This document shows, in pieces, positions 50,547-58,638 of a stretch of 64,000 nt of DNA. The stretch comes from Microbacterium rhizomatis (lineage in GTDB: Bacteria; Actinomycetota; Actinomycetes; Actinomycetales; Microbacteriaceae), in the NCBI RefSeq assembly GCF_008710745.1, contig NZ_VYSA01000001.1, positions 1,674,001 to 1,738,000 on the forward strand, in the 5' to 3' direction. Every line of letters starts with the position of its first letter. Position 1 is the stretch's first letter. Made by a program: the position numbers and the translations under genes. The notes below the pieces were generated by a model. It saw only the letters and a program-made list of their open reading frames with translations, did not search any database and was not told where the DNA came from.

Positions 50547-50735
50547 GCCGACGTCGGCGATCGGCCGTTGCAGAGCCTCGGACACCGCCGCTTCGGGTAC
50601 CCGATAGCTTCGCCCGAAGCGCACCGCGGGCAGTTCGCCCGAGTGCACGAGCCGGTAGACGGTCATCTTCGAGACGCGCATGAGCTCGGCGACCTCGGCC
50701 ACCGTCAGAAACCGAACTTCAGCCAGCTCTGTCAT
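50544..50735 (-). CDS. excisionase-type helix-turn-helix protein
   Basis: A 63-residue DNA-binding protein with a MerR/excisionase HTH: FLTVAEVAELMRVSKMTVYRLVHSGE-like start followed by LPAVRFGRSYRVPEAAV. Homologues are found beside bS22 and proC in many actinobacteria. It probably regulates neighbouring genes rather than phage excision, since no phage gene is near. The frame is open to 50933, but GGGGAG just before the ATG at 50735 decides the start. Confidence 0.87.
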   Translation of the reverse strand: MTELAEVRFLTVAEVAELMRVSKMTVYRLVHSGELPAVRFGRSYRVPEAAVSEALQRPIADVG

Positions 50736-50931
50736 TTCTCCCCTTGCGATGCGAGCGCACTGCGCGACGCACGATTTCCCCAGATATCGGCAGACACACT
50801 CTATGGGCCGCACGCAACGCGTGTAAACCCGTGGGGCTGATGGGAAAGCATGCCACGGCTGGTACTCGATTCCCAGCGGCCCCATAGCCCCGGCCCGATG
50901 ACCCCACAGCATCGTGTCGCCTAATGCAGGC

Positions 50932-51294
50932 ATGACCGATCAGCCGTATCCTGCCGCTCCGCACGACCAGCCGCAGACCACGGCTCCGCCCACCCCGCCC
51001 GCACGCGGCGGAAGCCACGTGGGTCTGATCATCGGGAGCATCGTCGGAGGCGTCCTGCTGCTCGGACTCACGTTCGGCGGCGGCGCCGTCGTCGGGTGGG
51101 CCATCGCCACGCACCATGTGGGACACGTCGCCTCCGCCTCACACCAGACGATGACGGGGCCTCAGGGGCGCGACGACGTCCGGGAGCGGCCCGAGCAGCG
51201 CCAGAACAGGCACGGGCAGACACCTCGGCATCCGAACGGGAATCCGAATCCGAACGAGACGCCTTCCACGCCGACCCCTGCTCCGACCCTCTGA
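50932..51294 (+). CDS. small single-pass membrane protein
   Basis: A 120-residue protein: an N-terminal Pro/Gln/Thr-rich cytoplasmic stretch of about 30 residues, one transmembrane helix (VGLIIGSIVGGVLLLGLTF), then a hydrophilic extracytoplasmic tail that is His/Arg/Asn/Pro-rich with NPNPNETPSTPTPAP at its end. I do not recognise a family. An in-frame GTG at 50914 is an alternative start. Neither has a good ribosome binding site. It is divergent from the HTH gene (196-bp gap). Confidence 0.6.
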   Translation: MTDQPYPAAPHDQPQTTAPPTPPARGGSHVGLIIGSIVGGVLLLGLTFGGGAVVGWAIATHHVGHVASASHQTMTGPQGRDDVRERPEQRQNRHGQTPRHPNGNPNPNETPSTPTPAPTL

Positions 51295-51332
51295 GCTCTC
51301 CCCGAGCGCCACGCGCGCTCCGGCGAGGCGGC

Positions 51333-51743
51333 TCAGCGACCGGGGAGCTTCTTCAGGGCGTTCGCGACCACGTGCTTGGCGGATGCCGCGGCCCGGCCGA
51401 CCACCTCGGCGGTGTGGGCGGCGGAATCCGACAGGATCGAGCTCGCCCCCGCATCCTCGGTGTCGGTGTCGTCGCTGAGGAAGGGCACGATCCAGTCGTC
51501 GACCTCGTCCAGCGGCGCGGCGGAAAGGCTGTAGTAGCGGTGCTGCCCCTCTTCGCGCACCGACACCAGCTCGGCGTCGCGCAGAACCTTGAGATGCTTC
51601 GACACGGTCGGCTGGCTCACCCCGAGCTCTTGCACGATGTGCGACACGCTCGTGCCCCGCTGACCGGTGGTCGCGCGATCCAGGAGAAGCTGCAGGATCT
51701 CGCGACGGGTACCGTCCGCGATCACGTCGAAGATGTCCGCCAT
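51333..51743 (-). CDS. ArsR/SmtB family transcriptional regulator
   Basis: A 136-residue winged-helix repressor: DVIADGTRREILQLLLDR, VSHIVQELGVSQPTVSKHLKVLRDAELV, EEGQHRYYSLSAAPLDEV. No metal-binding ELCVC box is present, so metal sensing is unlikely. A C-terminal tail of about 50 residues is Ala/Ser-rich and acidic. The ATG at 51743 has TAACCT exactly 6 nt upstream (51755-51750). It is divergent from trkH (98 bp), which it may control. Confidence 0.88.
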   Translation of the reverse strand: MADIFDVIADGTRREILQLLLDRATTGQRGTSVSHIVQELGVSQPTVSKHLKVLRDAELVSVREEGQHRYYSLSAAPLDEVDDWIVPFLSDDTDTEDAGASSILSDSAAHTAEVVGRAAASAKHVVANALKKLPGR

Positions 51744-51749
51744 GTGTTT

Positions 51750-51755
51750 AGGTTA
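51750..51755 (-). promoter_or_regulatory. leaderless-type -10 hexamer of the ArsR gene
   Basis: TAACCT on the minus strand, then AAACAC and the ATG at 51743. A TACCAT at 51773-51778 could serve trkH in the opposite direction. Confidence 0.5.
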
Positions 51756-51841
51756 GTCGCGCGCCCGCCGCAGTACCATGACAGGGCTCGGACCGGCGGA
51801 GGTCCGCCGAGCAGGCGGAGCGAACCGGAAGGGGTCTGCGG

Positions 51842-53284
51842 ATGGCGGCGAGCCCCGGTGGCCCCCGGCGTTCCCGCTCGGTCCGCGCCTGGCTCGCCGA
51901 CGCGTTCGACGCGTTCCGGGATCTGACGACAGCATCCCCCGCTCGTTTCGCCGTCGGGGTGTTCATCATCCTGATCCTGCTCTTCACCGCGCTGTTCTCG
52001 CTGCCTGCCGCCACCGCCAGCGGCGAGCGCGCACCGTTTGCGGATGCGCTGTTCACCGCGGTGTCGACGATCTGCGTCACCGGGCTCTCGACCGTCGACA
52101 TGGGCACCTACTGGTCGCCGCTCGGCCAGGTGTTCGTGTTCATCGGCGTGCAGGTCGGCGCGATGGGCGTGCTCACGCTCGCCTCGATCCTCGGCCTCAT
52201 CATCTCGAAGCGGCTGGGGCTGCGCGCCAAGCTCATCGCAGCGGGCGACACGAATCCACTGCGCGCGCACGGGGGCCCCGTCAACGAAGGGCAGACCGTC
52301 CGGCTCGGAGAGGTCGGCCAACTGCTGATCACGGTGGCCCTCTCGACCCTCGTGATCGAGTTCGGGCTCGCCGTTCTCCTGTACCCGTCGCTCATCATCG
52401 GCGGCGTCTCACCGCTGCTGGCGCTGTGGGAGGCGCCCTTCTACGCGGCAATGGCGTTCACCAACACCGGGTTCAGTCCGAATGCGGGCGGTCTCGCACC
52501 GTTCGCGACCGACTACTTCATGCTCGCGGTGCTCATGGTCGGCGTGTTCCTCGGGTCGATCGGCTTCCCGGTCATCTACACGCTGTCGCGCCACTACTGG
52601 CACGTGCGCCGCTGGTCGCTTCACGCCAAGCTCACCCTGATCACGACGATCGTGCTGTTCGTCGCGGGGGCGTGCGCGTTCCTCCTCCTGGAGTTCAACA
52701 ACCCGAAGACCTTCGGCAGCATGAACGCGTGGGACACGGTCTTCCAGTCGTTCTTCCTGTCTGCGATGACTCGGTCCGGCGGCTTCTCCGTCATCGACAT
52801 CGGCGATCTGAACGGGTCGTCGCTCGTCGTCGGATCGATGCTGATGTTCGTCGGGGGCGGTTCGGCCTCGACCGCCGGCGGCATCAAGGTCACGACCCTG
52901 GCCGTGCTCGCCCTCGCCGTGTTCTCGGAGGCGAAGGGCCGCCCGTCCGTCGAGGCGTTCGGACGCCGGATCCCCAGCGACGTGCAGCGCGTCGCGCTCT
53001 CGGTCGTGGCGTGGGGGGCGACGATCGTCGCCCTCTCCACGATCACGATCGCCCAGATCTCGCAGCGCCCGATCGAAATGGTGCTCTTCGACGTCATCTC
53101 GGGGTTCGCGACGGTGGGCCTGTCGACAGGGCTGACGGCGGAGCTCACCGATCCGGCGATCTACGTCATGGCTCTGACGATGTTCATGGGCCGCGTTGGT
53201 ACTGTGACTCTGGCCGCGGCGGTCGCCGCGTCCTCCCGTTCCCAGCTGTACTCGCTGCCGGTGGAAAGGCCGATCGTTGGTTGA
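51842..53284 (+). CDS. TrkH/KtrB-type potassium uptake protein
   Basis: A 480-residue membrane protein made of four M1-P-M2 repeats. The selectivity-filter loops each contain the key Gly: STICVTGLST, AFTNTGFSPN, MTRSGGFSVID and GFATVGLSTG. The gate helix GGGSASTAGGIKV is in the third repeat. It forms the K+-conducting subunit, with the RCK protein encoded next as its regulator. The ATG at 51842 has a GGAAGGGG ribosome binding site. The divergent ArsR-type gene may control it. Confidence 0.92.
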   Translation: MAASPGGPRRSRSVRAWLADAFDAFRDLTTASPARFAVGVFIILILLFTALFSLPAATASGERAPFADALFTAVSTICVTGLSTVDMGTYWSPLGQVFVFIGVQVGAMGVLTLASILGLIISKRLGLRAKLIAAGDTNPLRAHGGPVNEGQTVRLGEVGQLLITVALSTLVIEFGLAVLLYPSLIIGGVSPLLALWEAPFYAAMAFTNTGFSPNAGGLAPFATDYFMLAVLMVGVFLGSIGFPVIYTLSRHYWHVRRWSLHAKLTLITTIVLFVAGACAFLLLEFNNPKTFGSMNAWDTVFQSFFLSAMTRSGGFSVIDIGDLNGSSLVVGSMLMFVGGGSASTAGGIKVTTLAVLALAVFSEAKGRPSVEAFGRRIPSDVQRVALSVVAWGATIVALSTITIAQISQRPIEMVLFDVISGFATVGLSTGLTAELTDPAIYVMALTMFMGRVGTVTLAAAVAASSRSQLYSLPVERPIVG

Positions 53285-53948
53285 GCAGATCCGCGGCGAT
53301 GCGCCGGTCCTGGTCATCGGTCTCGGCCGGTTCGGCGCGGCATGCGCCGGGGAGCTCGACCGGCTCGACCGTGATGTCCTCGCCATCGACGAGAGCCTCG
53401 ATCTCGTGCAGAAGTGGTCGGAGCGTGTCACCCACGCCGTCCAGGCCGACGCGAAGAACATCGACGCGCTGAAGCAGATCGGCGCCGCCGACTTCCAGGT
53501 CGCGGTGGTCGCGGTCGGCTCCTCGATCGAGGCGTCCGTGCTCATCACGGCGAACCTCGTCGACCTCAAGGTGCCGCAGATCTGGGCGAAGGCGGTGTCG
53601 CAGTCGCACGGCAAGATCCTGGCGCGGGTGGGCGCCAATCACGTGATCTACCCCGAGCGGGAGGCCGGCGAGCGCGTCGCTCACCTGGTGAGCGGCCGGA
53701 TGCTGGACTTCATCCGCTTCGACGACGACTTCGTGCTGGCGAAGATGTACCCGCCGAAGTTCATCCGCGGCCGAGGGCTCATGGAATCCGGTGTGCGCAC
53801 CAAGTTCAATGTGACGGTGGTGGGTGTCAAGAGCCCCGGCAAGCCGTTCCGCTACGCGGAGGCCGACACCGTCGTCACCAACCACGACCTGATCATCGTG
53901 TCGGGTACGAACGTCGACATCGAGCGCTTCGCCGCCCTCGATCGCTGA
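53277..53948 (+). CDS. TrkA/KtrA-type RCK subunit
   Basis: A 223-residue cytoplasmic regulator. The RCK_N Rossmann domain has VLVIGLGRFGAACAGEL and the later acidic residue in AIDES, binding ATP/ADP or NAD. An RCK_C domain follows from about residue 135. It gates the TrkH channel. The TTG at 53277 overlaps the trkH stop by 8 bp, so the two are translationally coupled; no ATG or GTG lies in the right place. This is the normal two-gene Ktr arrangement. Confidence 0.9.
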   Translation: MVEQIRGDAPVLVIGLGRFGAACAGELDRLDRDVLAIDESLDLVQKWSERVTHAVQADAKNIDALKQIGAADFQVAVVAVGSSIEASVLITANLVDLKVPQIWAKAVSQSHGKILARVGANHVIYPEREAGERVAHLVSGRMLDFIRFDDDFVLAKMYPPKFIRGRGLMESGVRTKFNVTVVGVKSPGKPFRYAEADTVVTNHDLIIVSGTNVDIERFAALDR

Positions 53949-53966
53949 CCGAGGGCGGCGTCGGCC

Positions 53967-54800
53967 TCAGGCCGCCTTGTCCAGGTCCGCCACCCTGCGC
54001 ACCGAGCCGACGAGCGGGCGCTCGTGCTCGGCGAACTTCGGATCTTCGAGCCACGACTTCGTCTTGGCCACCTGGTAGATGAGCAGGCCGTACACGGCCT
54101 TGGCGACGATGTCGGCGATCGAGTAGCCGACCTGCTTCCACACCCAGCCGTCGGCGCCGAGGTCGAGCGCGGGCAGGAGGTATGCGATCGGATACACGCC
54201 CCAGCTCAAGACAAGGAGGAAGCGGAGGCGGCTGAGCGTGCCGCGCACCGCCTCGGGCTGAAGCGCGAGCGACTTGCTCAGCTGGACGAAAAGGACGTAC
54301 AGGATGAACAGGAAGGGGATCGTCGAAAGGATGCCGAACACGGTCCGCACGACGAGGTCGCCGCTCACTTCGCCCGGGTAGCCCAGGGCGATCATGAGGA
54401 TCGACGCCGGTACGAGCTGGAGGAGCAGACGGTTCTGCATCGCCCGGGCCAACGCCAGCACGGCGACCAACTCGACCAGCAGGAGCGGAACGGTCAGGAG
54501 CCAGTCCACGTAGCGGTAGCCCTCGTTGAACGCCACTCCCACGGCTTGGGTGTACTCGCCGGTGCCACCCACGGAGTCGGTCGTGAAGGCTGCGGTGAAC
54601 GAGTCGAAGATGCGGAAGTAGTGGTAGGCGGCGATCCCGCAGACGATCAGGGCGACCGTCACGGCAGGGCGATACCGCGCCAGAACGCGCGGAAGCGAGA
54701 CGACCAGGAAGATCGCCGTGAAAAGCTGTGCGGCGATCACCAGCGAGAGCGCGTTGTACACCGTGGCGAACTGCCCCGCGGTCAGGAGATCGGGAATCAC
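53967..54800 (-). CDS. proton-pump-type microbial rhodopsin
   Basis: A 277-residue seven-helix retinal protein. Numbering from GTG 54800: helix C has YRYVDWLLTVPLLLVE with Asp99, Thr103 and Glu110 (the DTE set of proteorhodopsin-like outward proton pumps), and Leu107 at the position that favours green absorption. Helix B has His60 in AYHYFRIF. Helix G has DIVAK with Asp230 and retinal Lys234. Gly156 in VFGILSTIPF could open a fenestration for a carotenoid antenna (inference). An AAAGGAG at 54814-54808 favours GTG 54800; GTG 54818 is also in frame. No retinal-cleaving enzyme gene is near. Confidence 0.93.
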   Translation of the reverse strand: MIPDLLTAGQFATVYNALSLVIAAQLFTAIFLVVSLPRVLARYRPAVTVALIVCGIAAYHYFRIFDSFTAAFTTDSVGGTGEYTQAVGVAFNEGYRYVDWLLTVPLLLVELVAVLALARAMQNRLLLQLVPASILMIALGYPGEVSGDLVVRTVFGILSTIPFLFILYVLFVQLSKSLALQPEAVRGTLSRLRFLLVLSWGVYPIAYLLPALDLGADGWVWKQVGYSIADIVAKAVYGLLIYQVAKTKSWLEDPKFAEHERPLVGSVRRVADLDKAA

Positions 54801-54845
54801 GTCATGCTCCTTTGTCACTGTGTCGCGGGATCGGACGACCCGCAG

Positions 54846-54880
54846 TAGTAAAGGTACTATACAACTTAGTAACTCAGTTA
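54846..54880. promoter_or_regulatory. palindromes in the rhodopsin-MarR divergent region
   Basis: TAGTA-N4-TACTA (54846-54859) covers the probable -10/start site of the rhodopsin gene (TATAGT, 54861-54856), and TAACT-C-AGTTA (54870-54880) lies just upstream. The stretch is far more AT-rich than its surroundings. Both are good candidates for MarR binding. Confidence 0.55.
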
Positions 54881-54940
54881 TCTCTTGTCACAGATGTTGT
54901 TTCAGCAGCCCAGGTAAGCTTGCGATCTGGCGAGGTGGAC

Positions 54941-55426
54941 ATGACGGATCTTGAAGCGAGGTCGCATCGACTCGATGCGTTTCCTGCGGCGGCGGTTCGC
55001 TTCTCGCGCGCGCTCGACCGCAATCGCGAACGCATCGCCGAAGAAGAAGGCCTCTCGGCGAGCGAACTGCGCGCTCTGTTCTACATCGGGGAGCACATCA
55101 GCGTGACCCCCAAACAGCTCGCCGAACACATGCACGTGACGACCGCCGCCATCACTTTCATCTCACGTCGCCTCGTCGAGGGCGATCTGCTGCACCGAGT
55201 CGATCATCCGGACGATCGGCGGAGCATCTTCCTCGAGCTGACACCCCGCGCACACGCGGTGATGGAGCGCATCCACGCCGACTTCAACACCATGGTCTCG
55301 AGCGCGACCGCTCACCTCGACCCGAGCCAAGTCGAGGAGTTCACCGGCTACCTGAGTTCGGTCGCCGCGGCGATCGCCGAGCACACCGCGCTCATCGCGC
55401 GAGCCAGGACCTCCGAGGACTTCTGA
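54941..55426 (+). CDS. MarR family transcriptional regulator
   Basis: A 161-residue MarR repressor: AFPAAAVRFSRALDRNRERIAEEEG, SASELRALFYIGEH, VTPKQLAEHMHVTTAAITFISRRL with wing VDHPDDRRSIFLELT. The ATG at 54941 follows GAGGTGG; the frame is open far upstream. It is divergent from the rhodopsin gene. In corynebacteria a MarR protein (CrtR) next to carotenoid genes responds to geranylgeranyl diphosphate; by analogy this one may link retinal/isoprenoid supply to rhodopsin expression. That is inference. Confidence 0.88.
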   Translation: MTDLEARSHRLDAFPAAAVRFSRALDRNRERIAEEEGLSASELRALFYIGEHISVTPKQLAEHMHVTTAAITFISRRLVEGDLLHRVDHPDDRRSIFLELTPRAHAVMERIHADFNTMVSSATAHLDPSQVEEFTGYLSSVAAAIAEHTALIARARTSEDF

Positions 55427-55463
55427 CCCGTCGGGCGCGGAGTCGCCCGCACAGGCAGCAGCG

Positions 55464-56306
55464 TCAGCCGGCGGCGAGCTCGCGCGCGCGGGCGAGCGCA
55501 GCATCCGTCGCCGACTCGAAGACGACGTCGAGCCGGGCGCTGTGCAGCACCGCGATCGCCCGCTCCGTCGTGCCCTTCGGGCTCGTGACCCTGCGTCGCA
55601 GCTCGGCGGGATCCTCTCCGGAAGCCTCGAGCAGCGCCGCCGCCCCGATGAAGGTCTGCTCGACCATGAGCCGCGCCTGCGCCTCGTCGAAGCCCTTGCC
55701 CCTCGCGGCCTTCGTGAGCTCCTCGATGAGGAGGAAGACGTAGGCGGGGCCGGAGCCGGAGATCGTCGACAACGCGTCGATCTGCGACTCGGGCACCTCG
55801 ATGACCACCCCCACCGTCTCGAACAGCGACCGGACGACCGCGACGTCCGCCGGGGTGACGCCGTGCCCCGCCGCGAGGCCGGTCACGGCCTTGCCGACGA
55901 CCGCGGGAGTGTTCGGCATCGAGCGCAGCACCGGGATCCGCTCGCCGAGGATCGCCTGGTACGTCGCGATCGTCACGCCCGCCGCGAGGCTGACCACGAT
56001 CGTGCCCGGTCGCAGGACGGGGGCGACCTCACGCAGAAGGTCGGGGACCATGGCCGGTTTCACACCGATGAGCACGACGTCGGCGGTGGCTGCAGCATCC
56101 GTATTGCCGTCCTGCTGCGTCTCCAGGGCGACGCTCGTGACGCCCTCGAGTCCTGCAAGGGCTTCGGCCTTCTGTGCGGAGCGGTTGGTGACGGTCACCC
56201 CGCCCACCGCGAGACCGGAGCCGACGAGTCCGTGCAGGATCGCTCCACCCATCGACCCGGCGCCGAGGATCGCGATCGGGGGGAGGGAGACACCGTTGCT
56301 CGTCAT
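55464..56306 (-). CDS. proC: pyrroline-5-carboxylate reductase
   Basis: A 280-residue NAD(P)H-dependent enzyme making proline from pyrroline-5-carboxylate. The Rossmann motif IAILGAGSMGGAILHGL is at residues 10-26, VLIGVKPAMVPDLL and VVSLAAGVTIATYQAIL follow, and the C-terminal half has ALSTISGSGPAYVFLLIEEL and RRRVTSPKGTTERAI (active-site region). The frame is open to 56552, but TAGGAT (56319-56314) lies 7 nt before the ATG at 56306. An ATG at 56315 is a weaker alternative. Confidence 0.94.
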   Translation of the reverse strand: MTSNGVSLPPIAILGAGSMGGAILHGLVGSGLAVGGVTVTNRSAQKAEALAGLEGVTSVALETQQDGNTDAAATADVVLIGVKPAMVPDLLREVAPVLRPGTIVVSLAAGVTIATYQAILGERIPVLRSMPNTPAVVGKAVTGLAAGHGVTPADVAVVRSLFETVGVVIEVPESQIDALSTISGSGPAYVFLLIEELTKAARGKGFDEAQARLMVEQTFIGAAALLEASGEDPAELRRRVTSPKGTTERAIAVLHSARLDVVFESATDAALARARELAAG

Positions 56307-56429
56307 GCGCGCCATCCTACGGCGGTCGCGCGGACCGACGGGTGTTCGCCTCGGCGCTCGCGCCCTGCGGTCTATAGTCGGAATCGCGGGGCGTGGTGGC
56401 CCCGAGACGATCGACGGAGGAACCCTTCC

Positions 56430-57542
56430 ATGACTCTTTTCGACGGCATCACGGCACGCGCGGTCGAGACCCCGCGATTGACCGTCGGCATCCTCGAGCG
56501 CGAGGGCGACGACCCGGCCACTCCGCCCGACCGGACCCTCGTGCTGATCCACGGCAACGTCTCGTCATCGCTGTTCTGGCAGGAGCTGATGCTGGACCTC
56601 CCCTCCGACCTGCGGGTGATCGCGATCGACCTCCGCGGGTTCGGCTCCACCGAACACGCCCCGATCGACGCCACTCGAGGCCTCCGGGACTTCAGCGACG
56701 ACGTCCACGCCACGCTCGAGGCGCTCGGCATTCCGACGGCGCACCTGATGGGTTGGTCGATGGGGGGCGGTGTCGTGCTGCAGTACGCGCTCGAGCATCC
56801 CGCACTCAGTCTCACGCTGCAGGCGCCGGTCTCGCCCTACGGGTTCGGCGGCACCCGTCGCGACGGAACACGACTCACCGACGACGACGCAGGAGTCGGC
56901 GGCGGCGGTGCGAACCCCGATTTCGTACAGCGTCTGATCGACGGCGACGCCTCGGATGATGCGCAGACCTCGCCCCGCAATGTCTTCCGCTCCGGGTACG
57001 TCTCGTCGGGATATACGACGGAGCACGAAGACGTCTGGGTCGAATCGATGCTGACGACCTCGACCGCCACGGGCAACTATCCGGGCGACGGCGCGGCGAG
57101 CCCCAACTGGCCCGGCTTCGCCGCGGGAACCATCGGTGTGCTCAACACGATGGCGCCGAAGTACTTCGACGCGTCGGGCATCGTCGACCTCGCCGAGAAG
57201 CCTCCGATCCTCTGGGTGCACGGCACGGCTGACGCGATCGTGTCGGACGCGTCGTTCTACGACCTCAATCACCTCGGGCAGCTCGGGATCATCCCGGGCT
57301 GGCCCGGCGAAGAGGTCGCACCGGCGCAGCCCATGGTGACGCAGACGCGCGACGTACTCGAGGCGTACGCCGCCGCCGGGGGCGCGGTCTCCGAGCTGAG
57401 CCTCGAGGGCGTCGGCCACGCGCCGCACCTGGAGCGCCCTGCGGAGGTGCGGCAGGCGCTGCTGCAGGTGATCGGCTACGTGGGCATGGCGGCCGACCCC
57501 GCCCCGCCTACCGAGGCGATCATCATCCCTTCCTCGGACTAG
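56430..57542 (+). CDS. alpha/beta hydrolase
   Basis: A 370-residue hydrolase. LVLIHGNVSSSLFW forms the oxyanion region, MGWSMGGGVVLQYAL the nucleophile elbow (Ser in GWSMGG), WVHGTADAIV holds the acid, and GVGHAPHLERP the catalytic His. An insertion of about 90 residues between the elbow and the acid is a large lid. The substrate is unknown. The ATG at 56430 follows GGAGGA (56416-56421), and TATAGT at 56373-56378 is a likely -10, so this gene has an ordinary leader. Divergent from proC. Confidence 0.85.
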   Translation: MTLFDGITARAVETPRLTVGILEREGDDPATPPDRTLVLIHGNVSSSLFWQELMLDLPSDLRVIAIDLRGFGSTEHAPIDATRGLRDFSDDVHATLEALGIPTAHLMGWSMGGGVVLQYALEHPALSLTLQAPVSPYGFGGTRRDGTRLTDDDAGVGGGGANPDFVQRLIDGDASDDAQTSPRNVFRSGYVSSGYTTEHEDVWVESMLTTSTATGNYPGDGAASPNWPGFAAGTIGVLNTMAPKYFDASGIVDLAEKPPILWVHGTADAIVSDASFYDLNHLGQLGIIPGWPGEEVAPAQPMVTQTRDVLEAYAAAGGAVSELSLEGVGHAPHLERPAEVRQALLQVIGYVGMAADPAPPTEAIIIPSSD

Positions 57543-57561
57543 CCCCTCACCTCTCTCCTCT

Positions 57562-57589
57562 TTCCTCACCGCTCCTTCCTCACCGCTCC
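57562..57589 (+). repeat. 14-bp tandem repeat in a pyrimidine tract
   Basis: TTCCTCACCGCTCC occurs twice in a row (57562-57575, 57576-57589), followed by a partial third copy. The whole stretch 57543-57594 is almost pure C/T on this strand, between the hydrolase and CDF genes. Confidence 0.75.
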
Positions 57590-57632
57590 TTCCGTGCGGG
57601 CGGGAGGGCGCGGGGTCCGTAGACTCATCGCC

Positions 57633-58598
57633 ATGAGTGCATCGGGCGGCAACAGGGCGATCATCGCGGCCTTCCTCGCGAACATGGGTATCGCGCTCGC
57701 GAAGTTCATCGCGTGGTTCCTGTCCGGCTCGGCGTCGATGCTCGCGGAGGCCATCCACTCGGTCGCCGACTCGGGAAACCAGCTGCTGCTCCTGTTCGGC
57801 GGGCGCCAATCGCGCAGAGCCGCCGACAAAGAGCATCCGTTCGGTCACGGCCGCGAACGCTACGTCTATGCATTCGTCGTCTCGATCATCCTGTTCTCGG
57901 TCGGCGGCGTGTTCTCGATCTACGAGGGCGTCGACAAGCTCATCCACCCGCACGCGCTCGAGAACATCTGGATCCCGATCGGGGTGCTGGTGATCGCGAT
58001 CGGTCTCGAGAGCTTCTCGCTGCGCACGGCCATCAAAGAGAGCAACCACATCCGCGGGAAGAGCCAGTCGTGGGTGTCGTTCGTACGCCACGCGAAGGCG
58101 CCCGAACTTCCGGTCGTCCTCCTCGAGGATGTCGCGGCCCTGATCGGCCTCACCTTCGCCCTCTTCGGCGTGGGGCTGACCGCGATCACCGGCGACGCGG
58201 TGTGGGACGCCGTCGGCACGCTCGCGATCGGCACGCTGCTGATCCTCGTCGCGATCACGCTCGGCATCGAGACGAAGAGCCTCCTCGTCGGAGAAGGAGC
58301 GACGGATGCCGATCACGGCCGCATCGTCGGTGCCATCGAGAACGGACCCGAGGTCGAGAAGCTCATCCACGTCAAGACGCTCTACCTCGGCCCGGACGAG
58401 CTCCTCGTCGCCGCCAAGCTCGGCTTCGCCGCCGAGAAGAGCTTCGCCGACGTGGCCGCAGAGATCGACACCGTCGAGACGCGCATCCGCACCGCGGTGC
58501 CAGCCGCCACCGTCATCTACCTCGAACCCGACATCTACCGTCGCCCTGCCGAGCCCGGACCCCCGACCGAGACCGTCGTGATCGCCTCGTCCGACTGA
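57633..58598 (+). CDS. cation diffusion facilitator family transporter
   Basis: A 321-residue CDF protein with six transmembrane helices. The first metal site is in SMLAEAIHSVADSGNQ (helix 2, HxxxD), the loop has KEHPFGHGRERYVY, and helix 5 has VVLLEDVAALIGL with Asp but no His, as in the SLC30A9-like subgroup. A C-terminal cytoplasmic domain of about 90 residues follows. It exports a divalent metal; which one is not decided. TAGACT (57620-57625) lies 7 nt before the ATG at 57633, which is chosen over the open frame to 57594. Confidence 0.9.
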   Translation: MSASGGNRAIIAAFLANMGIALAKFIAWFLSGSASMLAEAIHSVADSGNQLLLLFGGRQSRRAADKEHPFGHGRERYVYAFVVSIILFSVGGVFSIYEGVDKLIHPHALENIWIPIGVLVIAIGLESFSLRTAIKESNHIRGKSQSWVSFVRHAKAPELPVVLLEDVAALIGLTFALFGVGLTAITGDAVWDAVGTLAIGTLLILVAITLGIETKSLLVGEGATDADHGRIVGAIENGPEVEKLIHVKTLYLGPDELLVAAKLGFAAEKSFADVAAEIDTVETRIRTAVPAATVIYLEPDIYRRPAEPGPPTETVVIASSD

Positions 58599-58638
58599 CG
58601 AGAACGCCCCACCTCGCCGGGCCTGGCAGGCTGGAGCC

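Noticed and set aside
51744..51841. c-di-AMP (ydaO) riboswitch before trkH
   Set aside because: The gap is only 98 bp and shows a simple GC hairpin; it is too short for the ydaO fold and its conserved elements are not seen.
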